A stretch of 64,000 bases of DNA from Synaphobranchus kaupii (lineage: Eukaryota; Chordata; Actinopteri; Anguilliformes; Synaphobranchidae): positions 103,428,585-103,492,584 of the forward strand of contig CM056377.1 of assembly GCA_029718625.1 (NCBI GenBank), given 5' to 3'. Under the pieces are notes generated by a model that ran no database searches, was not told where the DNA came from, and saw nothing but the letters and a program-made list of their open reading frames with translations. Position numbers and translations under genes: made by a program. The first letter of the stretch is position 1, and every line of letters starts with the position of its first letter. Below, in pieces: positions 50,394-60,657 of this stretch.

Positions 50394-53300
50394 ATGGACC
50401 CTGCTGACTCAACCGCCATGTTTCACGCTTTGCAACAACAAGGCCTCATCGTGCAGCAGCACGCCCAGGGGATTTCCGAGCTCCGGGAGGAGATTAAAGA
50501 GTTGTGCGCTGAGATGAGGAGACTGGCCATTGCAGTTCAACCACGCACTCCAGAGCAACCTGCTAAGCCGCCTGCTATCCCACCCTCCAACCCCATGGGA
50601 GCCTGGCAATTCCGGGAGCCACAACAGCCCCCCCCGGAGAGGTTCGGTGGTGAACCGGAGAGATGCAAGGCGTTTCTATTGCAATGTGACTTTGTTTTCC
50701 GACAACAGCCATTGACCTATCCGACCAATGAGCGACGGATTGGCTACGTGATGGGGCTACTTAAGGGGAAGGCTTTGGACTGGGCTACTGCGGTGTGGTC
50801 CGGAGGTTCATTTCCTCCCAGCTACATGGTCTTTACGGAAGAGATCCGCAAAGTGTTCCAGCACGCCTCCAGTGACCAAGAGCCTTCACAGCAACTCATT
50901 GCCCTCCGCCAAGGCCTGAGAAGCGCCGCGGACCACTCTATTGATTTTCGGACAATCGCTGCGGCTACCCACTGGAATAACTCGGCCCTTGCGGACTTGT
51001 TCCGGGCCAGTTTGAACGGGGCGCTCCAGGATGAGTTAGCCCATCAGGAACCCATCAGGGAGTTCGACGCCCTCGTCCGAGCCGCCATTCGCCTGGATAA
51101 CCGCTACAGACTGCGCCGGACAGAGAGACCGGTTCCGCCCGGTCAGCCGTACCCCAGACGAGTACCTGCCTCATTGACGGTGGAGAACCAGGACGGGGTA
51201 GTCGAACCTATGGATATTTCCCGTGCCGGAGTTAAGATCTCGCCCGAGGGACGGAGACGTCGGAGGGAGACCGGGACATGTTTCTACTGCGGTAAGCTGG
51301 GGCATTCTCAAGCACAGTGCACCGCCCGGTCCAGGAGATCCGAGTCATCTTTGGGAGTGAGGTCTTCAACCCATCAGGAGAGGAGCGAGAATCGTCCTAA
51401 CCTCATTGCCACAATTATGCTACCTGAGAGGGAGGTTCAAGTGAGAGTGCTCATTGACTCTGGAGCTGACGCTAACCTTATTGATGAAGTTATGGTCAGA
51501 GATCTGGACATTCCCACCCTTCCACTGCCCCACACCGAGAATGCTCGGTCGCTGGACGGCAAGATTTTCTACAAAATGACCCACGTCACGGAACCTATTC
51601 AACTTATCATTTCTGGCAACCATCATGAGTTCATTCAGTTCCACATCATCCACTCCCCCAACAACCCGCTCATTCTGGGACTACCCTGGCTTCAAGTACA
51701 CAACCCCGTCATTGACTGGAAGTCCCACCACATTCAAGCCTGGAGTCGCCAGTGTCACCAAACCTGTCTTCGGTCCGCACCTGCACCTGCCGGGGGCGCA
51801 CCTACCCCACCTCAAGACACCAAGCCGTCGCTTGAAAACGTGCCAGCCCCTTATCATGACCTGGGCATCGTGTTTTCCAAGACGCAAGCACAGACACTTC
51901 CCCCTCACAGACCCTATGATTGCGCAATTGAGCTCCTACCCGGTTCCACTCTTCCCTCAAGTCGACTCTACAATGTCTCCAAACCTGAGAGGGAAGCCAT
52001 GGAGAAATATATTCGGGATTGCCTAGCCAACGGTCTGATTCGCCCCTCTTCGTCACCTGTGGGCGCTGGATTTTTCTTCGTCCAGAAAAAGGATGGCTCG
52101 TTGCGTCCTTGTATTGACTTCAGAGAACTTAATAATATCACGGTCAAGAACAAATACCCACTACCGCTCATTGACTCAGCCTTCCACCCACTCCACGACG
52201 CCACTGTTTTCACCAAACTGGACCTACGCAACGCATATCACCTGGTGCGCATTCGTGAGGGGGACGAATGGAAGACCGCCTTCAACACCTTGTTAGGACA
52301 TTTCGAGTACCTAGTTATGCCTTTCGGCCTTACTAATGCCCCCGCCGTTTTTCAGGCGTTAGTTAATGACGTCCTACGGGACCTATTGGGCCGCTACGTA
52401 TTTGTGTATCTGGACGATATTTTGATTTACTCCTCCAATGTCAAAGAACACGAAGGCCACGTTATGCAGGTTCTCCAACGACTTTTGGAGAACAGACTCT
52501 TTGTTAAAGCTGAGAAGTGTGTGTTCCACACCGACACGGTCGAGTTCCTGGGGTTTATCTTGGAGAGGGGACAAATCAGGGCGGATCCCAAGAAAATCCA
52601 GGCGGTCACAGACTGGCCCACGCCTGCCACTCGGAAACATTTGCAACGCTTCTTGGGATTCGCAAACTTTTACCGGAGATTCATCCGGAGCTACAGCCAG
52701 ATCGTCGCCCCTCTCACCAAGCTCACGTCTACTGCCATGCTGTTCCGCTGGAATCCTGAGGCTGAAAATGCCTTTAAAAAGATTAAAAGACTGTTCTCCT
52801 CCGCTCCGATTCTGGTGCACCCCGACCCCACTCGTCAGTTTGTCGTGGAGACTGATGCGTCCGACACTGGAGTTGGGGCCGTGCTCTCTCAGGTTTCCCC
52901 CACTGACAACCTTCTACACCCCTGCGCATTCTTCTCCCGTAAGCTGTCTCCGGCTGAGAGGAATTATGACGTGGGAAACCGTGAGCTACTCGCTGTCAAG
53001 CTAGCACTGGAGGAGTGGAGGCATTGGCTGGAGGGCGCCGAGAAACCATTTGTGGTCTGGACCGACCATAAGAATCTGGCGTATCTACAGACGGCTAAGA
53101 GGTTGAACTCCCGCCAAGCCAGATGGGCCCTGTTCTTTGGCAGGTTCAATTTTTCTCTAACCTACCGCCCCGGTTCCAAGAATGTCAAGCCAGATGCCCT
53201 GTCCCGACAATTCATGGCCAGTTCCGAGCAAGAGGCGCCGGAGAACATCCTCCCTGGGTCCTGCACCGTAGCTTCGGTGTCCTGGAGAATTGAGGCCGTC

Positions 53301-54671
53301 ATCAAAAAGGCGCTTAATGAGGAGCCCGATCCTAGGTCCAATCCCGGTACACGCCTTTACGTTCCCTCCGCCGCCCGGACACATGTCCTCCAATGGGCTC
53401 ACTCATCACTCATGTCCTGCCATCCCGGGTTTACCCGCACCCTGGCTGTCCTCAAGAGAAGGTTCTGGTGGAACTCCATGATCCCCGACACCAGGCGTTT
53501 CGTCAAGGCCTGTACCACCTGTGCCAGGAGCAAGGCCTCTCACCAGGCCCCAGCTGGTCTGCTCCAACCTCTGCCAGTGCCCAGTCGCCCTTGGAGCCAC
53601 ATCGGGGTGGATTTCGTGACCGGACTTCCCCCTTCTGAGGGCAACACCACCATCCTGACGGTGGTTGACAGGTTCAGTAAGGCGGCGCATTTCATCCCTC
53701 TGCCAGGATTACCCACTGCCCAAAGAACTGCTGATGTTCTAGTCAAGGAAGTGTTTCGGATCCATGGCATTCCCGCGGACATTGTCTCTGACCGTGGTCC
53801 CCAGTTCATCTCCCAGGTCTGGAAGGCATTCTGTTCAGCTCTCGGAACCACCTCCAGCCTCACGTCAGGTTACCACCCCCAGTCTAACGGTCAAACCGAA
53901 AGGGCCAACCAAGACCTCGGAGCTGCTTTACGCTGTGTGTCGGCCAAGAATCCCACTTCATGGAGCAAGATGCTCACCTGGGTCGAGTATGCGCACAACG
54001 CCCTGCCCTGCGCCGCTACTGGAAAGTCCCCATTCGAAGTTTCCCTCGGTTACCTACCCCCACTGTTCCCCGATCAAGAGGCCGAGATTGCTGTTCCCTC
54101 CCTTGCCACCCACATGCACCGCTGCCTCAAGATCTGGAGGGACGCCCGGGCCGCGCTATTGAGCACGGCCGAACGGAATCGTAGAGTCGCTGATCGCCAC
54201 CGCACTCCAGCCCCTGAGTACAAGCCTGGCGATTCAGTTTGGCTCTCCTCTAAAGACATTCCCCTACAATCCACTTCCCACAAACTGCAACCCCGTTTCA
54301 TTGGTCCCTTTAAGATTCTGAGCATAATCAATCCCACCTCTGTCAAGCTGTCTTTGCCCCCTTCCCTTAAGATTCACCCCACGTTTCATGTTTCGTGCAT
54401 TAAACCCTATTCCACTGACCCCCTTTGCCCTCCTGATCCCCCACCCCCTCCTCCCCGTATCATAGATAACCACCCGGCCTTCACTGTTAAGAAGCTACTG
54501 GACATTCGCAAGCGAGGCCGGGGGTTCCAGTATCTGGTGGACTGGGAGGGTTATGGCCCGGAGGAGCGTTCCTGGATCGCTCCCAGTCTGGTTATTGATA
54601 AATCGCTAATCAAGGACTTTCACCGTGACCACCCTGATAAACTGTGTAGACCGTCAGGAGTCGGTCGTTAG
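50394..54671 (+). CDS. gag-pol: Gag-Pol polyprotein of the plus-strand chromovirus, single frame
   Basis: One open frame of 1,425 residues starts at MDPADST. This start is chosen over an in-frame ATG at 50328 because that one lies inside the LTR upstream of the primer-binding site, while 50394 has a GCCACGATGG context and matches the gag start of the other element. Domains: coiled, capsid-like Gag (about 1-245); CCHC zinc knuckle [14 protein letters not shown] (296-309); protease DSGAD (355-359); RT with [10 protein letters not shown] near 554 and catalytic YLDD (672-675); RNase H DASDTG near 821; integrase zinc finger with H1003/H1010 and C-x2-C near 1041-1044, core Asp near 1073 and 1134, Glu near 1169; GPF near 1304; chromodomain about 1,365-1,400. 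Gag and Pol are joined without frameshift or stop, so their ratio must be set after translation, for instance by proteolysis or turnover, as proposed for Tf1. Confidence 0.96.
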   Translation: MDPADSTAMFHALQQQGLIVQQHAQGISELREEIKELCAEMRRLAIAVQPRTPEQPAKPPAIPPSNPMGAWQFREPQQPPPERFGGEPERCKAFLLQCDFVFRQQPLTYPTNERRIGYVMGLLKGKALDWATAVWSGGSFPPSYMVFTEEIRKVFQHASSDQEPSQQLIALRQGLRSAADHSIDFRTIAAATHWNNSALADLFRASLNGALQDELAHQEPIREFDALVRAAIRLDNRYRLRRTERPVPPGQPYPRRVPASLTVENQDGVVEPMDISRAGVKISPEGRRRRRETGTCFYCGKLGHSQAQCTARSRRSESSLGVRSSTHQERSENRPNLIATIMLPEREVQVRVLIDSGADANLIDEVMVRDLDIPTLPLPHTENARSLDGKIFYKMTHVTEPIQLIISGNHHEFIQFHIIHSPNNPLILGLPWLQVHNPVIDWKSHHIQAWSRQCHQTCLRSAPAPAGGAPTPPQDTKPSLENVPAPYHDLGIVFSKTQAQTLPPHRPYDCAIELLPGSTLPSSRLYNVSKPEREAMEKYIRDCLANGLIRPSSSPVGAGFFFVQKKDGSLRPCIDFRELNNITVKNKYPLPLIDSAFHPLHDATVFTKLDLRNAYHLVRIREGDEWKTAFNTLLGHFEYLVMPFGLTNAPAVFQALVNDVLRDLLGRYVFVYLDDILIYSSNVKEHEGHVMQVLQRLLENRLFVKAEKCVFHTDTVEFLGFILERGQIRADPKKIQAVTDWPTPATRKHLQRFLGFANFYRRFIRSYSQIVAPLTKLTSTAMLFRWNPEAENAFKKIKRLFSSAPILVHPDPTRQFVVETDASDTGVGAVLSQVSPTDNLLHPCAFFSRKLSPAERNYDVGNRELLAVKLALEEWRHWLEGAEKPFVVWTDHKNLAYLQTAKRLNSRQARWALFFGRFNFSLTYRPGSKNVKPDALSRQFMASSEQEAPENILPGSCTVASVSWRIEAVIKKALNEEPDPRSNPGTRLYVPSAARTHVLQWAHSSLMSCHPGFTRTLAVLKRRFWWNSMIPDTRRFVKACTTCARSKASHQAPAGLLQPLPVPSRPWSHIGVDFVTGLPPSEGNTTILTVVDRFSKAAHFIPLPGLPTAQRTADVLVKEVFRIHGIPADIVSDRGPQFISQVWKAFCSALGTTSSLTSGYHPQSNGQTERANQDLGAALRCVSAKNPTSWSKMLTWVEYAHNALPCAATGKSPFEVSLGYLPPLFPDQEAEIAVPSLATHMHRCLKIWRDARAALLSTAERNRRVADRHRTPAPEYKPGDSVWLSSKDIPLQSTSHKLQPRFIGPFKILSIINPTSVKLSLPPSLKIHPTFHVSCIKPYSTDPLCPPDPPPPPPRIIDNHPAFTVKKLLDIRKRGRGFQYLVDWEGYGPEERSWIAPSLVIDKSLIKDFHRDHPDKLCRPSGVGR

Positions 54672-54679
54672 GGGGGGGG
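54670..54679 (+). promoter_or_regulatory. polypurine tract of the plus-strand chromovirus
   Basis: The sequence is A followed by nine G residues, overlapping the TAG stop of Gag-Pol, then TCC and the TG start of the 3' LTR. The spacing matches that of the minus-strand element. Confidence 0.8.
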
Positions 54680-54682
54680 TCC

Positions 54683-55640
54683 TGTTACGTTTCTGTCATT
54701 TTTATGCCACGTTTCATGTTTAGTTTGTCACAGTTTATTTTCAGTTTATGTCATGCTTGTGTTCTGTTTATGTTCGATGCAGTTCATTGGTAGCATACAC
54801 ATTTCCATGTTTTTCTGCAGCCTTGCATTCATGCTGTTTTCCCTCTCTCTCTTGCTGTCACTCAGCCTTCCCTAATTGTTTCATTTTCCCGTGTCTATTT
54901 ACTAATCTACTAACATTAGATCAGGATTGGGTAATACTAACTCTCTAACCATGTGTTCATGTTTACCTTACGTTTCTTGTGCATGTCATTTACTAATTTA
55001 CTAACGCTAGGTCAGGATAGGTTTATTACTAACGATTACTAATTATCTTGTTACCTCGTCAGCTTTCCACACCTGATTCCCCTTCGCATGCTGCTCTCAA
55101 GCTAAGTGTCTGCACCTGTCTACACCTGCATATAAGCTCAGTGTTCATGTCTTGTCTTCGCGAAATTGTTGCCTGTTAGTTTACTACTGTCACTTTTGAG
55201 CGTTTACCTTGTCTGACTACTGTTATAGATCCTAGCCTGTTTACTGACCATCGTTACTGCCTGCCTACCGTTTTCTATTGCCTGTTTTTGACCACGAGTT
55301 TTGCCTGCTGTCTATTTGTACCTCTGCCCCGCGGATAGGACTTCGGTCTGACTCCTGCAACGTCCCACGACCTACGAACTCTGCTTGACCCCTGTATTGT
55401 ACTTCTGCTCCACTGACAGCTACTCTGGTTACTGAACTTGTGCATGGTGTACCGATTCCGAGACTGCCTTCTCCCTCGGTACTTTACTTTGGTTTTTTGG
55501 CTGGATTTATTGGTTTTTGGACTTCGCTTGTGTGACTACGATTTCTGGATTTCCCTATAATAAAGTCCTTGCGGACATTTATTATTACGTTTGTGTTCTG
55601 AGTCGTGCATTACGGGTCCAACCCGCACACACCCGTCTCA
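54683..55640 (+). repeat. 3' LTR of the plus-strand chromovirus
   Basis: The same 958 bp as 49420-50377 except for two positions. It carries the intact self-primer sequence at 55160-55170 and AATAAA at 55559-55564. Confidence 0.97.
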
Positions 55641-55765
55641 AAAGTTCAGGCTTGCCCCCCCTCTTTCCAGATTTGCCTCCATTTTGGTCACAGATAAAAC
55701 TCTTTGGGAATCTGAAAGCCAGATGTTTCTTTTTATCCCCTGAAAATAGCTGTTTACTGGATATA

Positions 55766-56012
55766 CAGATCCTTTCCAAAAAATTTGAATATCATGGAAA
55801 AGTTTTTTTTTTTCCATAATTCCATTCAAAAAGTGAAACTTTCATAGATTATAGATTCATTACACACAAAGTGAAATATTTCTAGCCTTTATTTGTTTCA
55901 TTTTTCATAATTTTGGCTTACAGCTCCAGAAAACCCCCAAAACAGTATTTCAAGAAATTAGAATAGTGTGTCGAAACTCAGCATTTACTTCAGTTATTTC
56001 AGAGAATGAATG
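55766..56012. repeat. left terminal inverted repeat of the Tc1-like element
   Basis: About 247 bp, complementary to 57030-57270 with small differences, for instance an extra TAGAT-like duplication near 55849-55857. Confidence 0.85.
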
Positions 56013-56085
56013 TTTTAGGCTGAGTGTCACATTATCATCTAACTTACTCAAAACACCTGCAAAGTTTATCTCAGTTTGGTTCAGT

Positions 56086-56244
56086 ATGGAGAAGACTGCT
56101 GACTTGACAATTGGCCAGAAGACCATCATTGACACCCTCCAGAAGATGGGTAAGCCACAAAAGGTCATCGCTAAGGAGGCTGGCTGTTCACAGAGTGCAG
56201 TGTCCAAGCATATCAATAGAAAGTTTAGTGGAAGGGGAAAATGA
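56086..56244 (+). pseudogene. Tc1 transposase N-terminal fragment (first DNA-binding helix-turn-helix)
   Basis: A 52-residue piece starts MEKTADLTIGQKTIIDTLQK and continues through KPQKVIAKEAGCSQSAVSKH, the paired-like helix-turn-helix that binds the transposon ends. It stops at TGA 56242-56244, in a place where intact relatives read Cys-Gly. The rest of the DNA-binding region resumes at 56844. Confidence 0.85.
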
Positions 56245-56843
56245 GGCAGCATATGCTATGCTATGTATGCTAAGCACATTTAAACCTACTTAATTGGATT
56301 TTAATAATCTGACAGTACAAATTCGGTTTGTTTACTTTAGAGTATTTTATTTTATTTTCTTCTTTCCTTCTTGATCAACTTCGCTATAAAGATAACTCAG
56401 CTACGATGTTATGATACTAAATATATCTGTTTTAATCAAATGTATAATATGAACATTGAAACATATTGTTTGACCAATGTATGACATGCACATTTAAACC
56501 TACTTAATTGGACTTTAATAATCTGACTTTAAAAATCCGGTTTGTTTTACTTTAGAGTATTTTATTTTATTTGTATTAATTTTTTTCTTTCTCTCTCCTT
56601 CTTGATCAATTTTGCTATAACGAAAACCTAGCTATGCTGTTGTGATTCTAAATATATCAGTTTTAATCAAATGTATAATATGATCATTTAAAATCGTGAG
56701 GGAAGTGGGGCGGGACATTGATAAGCAGGCTGCTTTTTTCCCGTATCCCTTTTCGGCTGGAAATGTATGTGTTAAAATGAATATGTCAGAAATGTGATGT
56801 AAGGTGATCATTCACATGCCGAAATAAATAAATAAATAAATAA
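56245..56843. mobile_element. insertion inside the Tc1 transposase gene: 214-bp direct repeat plus LINE-like 3' tail
   Basis: About 600 bp interrupts the transposase. It contains two diverged direct copies with a 214-bp period starting at GCACATTTAAACC (56274 and 56488) and then a non-repeated segment ending in GCCGAAATAAATAAATAAA with about five AAAT units (56821-56844). A repetitive A-rich tail of this kind is typical of the 3' end of a non-LTR retrotransposon; the family is not recognised, and a clear target duplication was not found. Confidence 0.5.
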
Positions 56844-57029
56844 AGAAGGTGCACAAGCAAACGAGATGACCGCAGGCTTCAGCGGATTGTCAAGCAAAGA
56901 CGATTCCAAAATTTGGCGGAGATGCAGAGGGAGTGGACTGAGGCTGGAGTCAGTGCTTCAAAAACCACCACGTACAGTCGTATCCGGGACATGGGCTACA
57001 ACTGTCGGATTCCTCGAGTCAAGCCACTC
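56844..57029 (+). pseudogene. Tc1 transposase fragment (second DNA-binding region), C-terminus deleted
   Basis: The frame from AGA AGG TGC encodes RRCTSKRDDRRLQRIVKQRR, then EWTEAGVSASKTTT and DMGYNCRIPRVKPL, matching the second helix-turn-helix and linker of Tc1-like transposases. The right inverted repeat begins immediately after KPL, so the DDE catalytic domain (roughly 200 residues) has been lost by deletion. Confidence 0.8.
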
Positions 57030-57270
57030 CATTCATTCTCTGAAATAACTGAAGTAAATGCTGATTTTCGACACACTATTCTAATTTCTTGAAATACTGT
57101 TTTGGGGGTTTTCTGGAGCTGTAAGCCAAAATTATGAAAAATGAAACAAATAAAGGCTAGAAATATTTCACTTTGTGTGTAATAAATCTATGAAAGTTTC
57201 ACTTTTTGAATGGAATTATGGAAAAAAAAAAAACTTTTTCATGATATTCAAATTTTTTGGAAAGGATCTG
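57030..57270. repeat. right terminal inverted repeat of the Tc1-like element
   Basis: About 241 bp, the inverted copy of 55766-56012, ending at TA 57271-57272. Confidence 0.85.
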
Positions 57271-58237
57271 TACGTATATTGTGACCTGGAAAGTGGGGAA
57301 TGAGAATGGGAGAACAAAATGGCATTCTGGCTGTTTTGGCTTTGGAGTTCCAGTGTAATTGACTGGAGTCATTTTGTCATTTATGAGCAATTTGGGGGAA
57401 CAGCTGTCAAGAGTGCAGCATTCCTGTAGGTTGTGTGGCAGTACAGTCCAGACTTTAAGTGACTTCGTTTTTTTTTGTTCCAACTAATGACTGCATTAAG
57501 CACTTTGCAGCAAGTAATTCACCCTTTAATAAGATGCAACCCTCCTATCACTGAGTTTTCACATAGCATGATGCCAACTGGCAGCCAGACCAGTAAACAA
57601 CAATGGAACAAAGCTCAAATTAGATGATATCATATCACTGTACGGTTGTTATTTTAGCCTGGTATTTGTTCTCAAACTAGAATTTAGTCCACTTCACACA
57701 TTTTGAGCTGTGTATGTTTTGGAAAAGGCTGGCTTCTCTGCTCACTTTCCTTCCCCTTGCTTTGTTTGCATAAATACGGCCCTCTTCCAGAGCAGACACT
57801 GCCAATAAACTCCGAGGCGAGGGTTTGTGAGTAAGTGGAACATCTCCGCAATGGTCAAGGAAGATTTATCAAAGTTTGAATCAATTAAGTTGGAATTTGT
57901 TTTTGTCAGAGCGAGATTGTGTCCCGGGCCCAGCCTCTCGACTGCTTTAATTTGCTTCAGTGCGTGGCCAGCTGAGACTTAGAGCATGAGAAAACCACAA
58001 GAGGCTTTATTCTGTCCTTCACATTCCTCCTGCTCCGGCCCCATTCACTGGCCTGTTTTCACTTGTTTTTTTCCCCCTCCTCTCTCTCATGAGGGGGTGG
58101 GGGGGTAGATCTGTTTTCTCATCAGGAGATTGAAGCTGATGTGGGCATGCCCTATACATACTGTTGGTGCTGTTACCATATATGCTGGGTTCTTTCTTTC
58201 ATGAGGTTAGAAAACACATCAGACACAATCCTGCATG

Positions 58238-58255
58238 CCCCCCCCCCCCCCCCCC
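58238..58255. repeat. poly-C run
   Basis: About 18 C residues. Confidence 0.9.
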
Positions 58256-58719
58256 TATAAATTATACATTTTCTTGAACTTTACGTGGGGTTCTGAGAAA
58301 AGGAGATATGAACTAACCAAAACCATCCGATCATGTTTGCTTTGCGACCCTGATTTTTTTTTACATGTGAAGCAGTGTGGTTGCTGTGATGTGCCATTTT
58401 GAAAATGTTCCGTTAAGACTGAAGATGAATTTCTGTATAACTCATCATTTAAAACAGTTGACTTTTTCCTGTTTGGGCTATCCTAATAGGTAAACCATGG
58501 CTAGGTTACAGTTTTTAAGCTTGAAATATGTGTGCCCTTAGATTTCCACATGAACCTTGATTTTACACATTAGCCGGGAAACAGGTCTGCGGTTTGGGTC
58601 ATGTCTGAAAATTTCCCATTTTGGTGGGAGGTCATTCGAAAGGAGCAGGTGTGCTAATTGCAGTGCATGGTAAATGCCATGACTCCCTACGCCCAAATCT
58701 AGTTTCCATATTTTCTGTA

Positions 58720-58720
<1 letters not shown>

Positions 58721-58754
<34 letters not shown>
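58721..58754. repeat. (TG)n-(GA)n microsatellite
   Basis: About 11 TG units pass into about 6 GA units. Confidence 0.9.
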
Positions 58755-58755
<1 letters not shown>

Positions 58756-60295
58756 CTCGGATGGGTGTGGGCTACGTGTTTTTTTAATAGGACACACATT
58801 TTCCTTGTGGTGGGGTATTTGGAGAGACCCTGGGGAGCACTGGCACACCTTCTCTTGTTCCTGCATTTTTAAATAAACAGGCCAAATACTTCTGCTATAG
58901 GAGATTAAGCAACAGATGCTGGCCTGGTAATAGAAGCCCTGGATGATTTTATTACAGGCTGTGAAGTATGTTTTACCAAGACATTTTACTCCCTCATTTC
59001 AGGTCTTCCCTGCCCAAGATGTTCTTGACCCTGGTGACACTGGTTAATAGCTGGTAATTACACAGTAAAGCCGGGCAGCTGACTGGGGGCAACGGGAGGC
59101 AGAATTCATAACTCAACAGTCACCAGAGTGGGCAAACAGGCCTGCAAACCACTCACAGCCTACCAGCACTGTAATGGTTTCCGGATCAAATGGGATAACA
59201 TTTTTGAAGTTGGTACTTAACACAAAACATTTATATTCAACAGCAAGAGTTGTAATGATTTTATTAGAATACAGCTGTTGTTGATCAAGCTTTATATCTG
59301 TAAAGTCTGAAGCATGAGTTGTCTGTCATTTCTAAATAATTAATGCTGTGAGTAGTGATTAAATATTTGTGATATTTGATCATTTTTATATTCAACCATG
59401 AGATCACTTATTGCCTACTTGGATCAGTGTTAAGATACTCAAATGAAAGAAACATGACAAGAACAATGTTTTTGTTGTATACATAAATTTTCTTAAAGAG
59501 GGGATTAAGAACTTCAAAAAACAACAGCACGTCAGTGAAAGTAAATATTTTTGTAGTAAATAATTACTTAGACAGAAAGCTGTACTTTTCTTAAAGTGCT
59601 TGTTGGGAACAAGTCAGGGTTCATTTATTTTAATATTTGACCTTAAGAAGAACCATAGCTGTGGGTCATATGGTATGGCTGGTACATTGTTATAGGCAAA
59701 CGTGTCAACAATGGTGTGTTTTTCTGCGCTAAATAACGAAAGCTGGCTTTCATTTGAGGTTACAGTTGCATTTCTTCTCATGAGTAAGACTCGTTTAATG
59801 GCCAAACTCTCAAACCTCAGTCAACAAGCCTGGAGCAGGAAGAGAAAAACATTTTTTAAATAACTCAAAAACCATTTATGGTTTGATGTATCATAAATGC
59901 ATCATGATGTGTGTTTTCTTTTACAGTATTTTACAGTGTTTGTTCACACTAGAGTACCCTGTCATTACTTCAGCAGGCAAACCACTTGGAAATTCATGAA
60001 CTCCAGCCCCACAGTCCTCCTTGCCTGTGATATCCAGCTTATGGCTCACCTCACGGTGCCTGTGCCAGGCTGCACTGTGCTGCACCCACAGGCCTACTCT
60101 TATCATCCTTCCTCCATAATGTGAGGACCTGCAGGTATGCAAATGTTTTGTTAATACATCTTTTGTTTCGACTTTAGTTTCGTTTTGTAGAATATTTACA
60201 CATACGTACAATAGCTATATGTTATGTTCCCTCTGTGTACCATTTAATTAAAAAAAACATATCTTCAAATAATTAAGAATAAGACTATATAAGAA

Positions 60296-60657
60296 TATAG
60301 CTCTGGAAAAAATTAGGAGACCACCCCATATTTTTTATAAGAAGAACTGGGTTACTCCACCAAATATTGATGGTTGAACCCTTCCTAAGCAAACACATTG
60401 ATATTTCAATTATTTATTTATGGGTATAAACTTGTTTTGTTTGCATTATTCAATTCATTATAACGCTGTATTTTTTTAGTATTTTGACCAGTTGTCATTT
60501 TCTGCAAGTAAATGTTCTGAATGACACCATTTTTGTTTGGAATTAAAATCAAATGTGGTTAATTTGTTCATGAAATAATATCAAAAGTTAGAGATTTTAC
60601 ACAGACACATACCATAAACTGTGAAACTGAAAATTATGTATTTTTTCCTGAGCTATA
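60296..60657. mobile_element. small TA-flanked MITE
   Basis: The left end TATAGCTCTGGAAAAAAT and the reverse complement of the right end TATAGCTCAGGAAAAAAT differ at one base, giving 18-bp inverted repeats around about 325 bp of non-coding sequence. The GCTCTGGAAAAAATTA-GAGACCAC start is a common terminal motif of non-autonomous elements in fish. TA at both ends suggests a Tc1/mariner-type target, though the exact boundary is ambiguous because of the TATA. Confidence 0.7.

Larger units (their letters stand above)
49420..55640 (+). mobile_element. complete Ty3/gypsy chromovirus (Tf1/sushi type), plus strand, single Gag-Pol frame
   Basis: This 6,221-bp element is flanked by a perfect 5-bp target duplication AAAGT (49415-49419 and 55641-55645). 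Both LTRs are 958 bp, start TGTTACG, end CGTCTCA, and differ at only two places by eye (49899/55162 and one in a CTCC(G/A)CTGACAG block). Between them lie a self-complementary primer-binding site, one uninterrupted gag-pol frame and a G-run polypurine tract. There is no env. The solo LTR at 25477-27004 belongs to a related family. The intact frame and near-identical LTRs indicate a very recent insertion. Confidence 0.97.
55766..57270 (+). mobile_element. Tc1-like transposon with long inverted repeats, disabled
   Basis: The element starts CAGATCCTTTCC and ends in its complement, flanked by TA on both sides (55764-55765 and 57271-57272). The inverted repeats are about 240-247 bp (55766-56012 and 57030-57270) and nearly identical, including CATTTACTTCAGTTATTTCA. 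Between them lie the N-terminal third of a Tc1-type transposase gene in two pieces, separated by about 600 bp of unrelated sequence. The C-terminal catalytic part is absent. It could still be mobilised in trans if its ends are recognised. Confidence 0.9.
57273..60295. other. intergenic, no gene seen
   Basis: Contains a C-run at 58238-58255 and a (TG)n-(GA)n tract at about 58721-58754. No gene or further mobile element was recognised. Confidence 0.5.

Noticed and set aside
43137..54671. Possible endogenous retrovirus with envelope
   Set aside because: In both elements pol ends in a chromodomain directly against the polypurine tract and 3' LTR, leaving no room for env; they are LTR retrotransposons of the Ty3/gypsy class.
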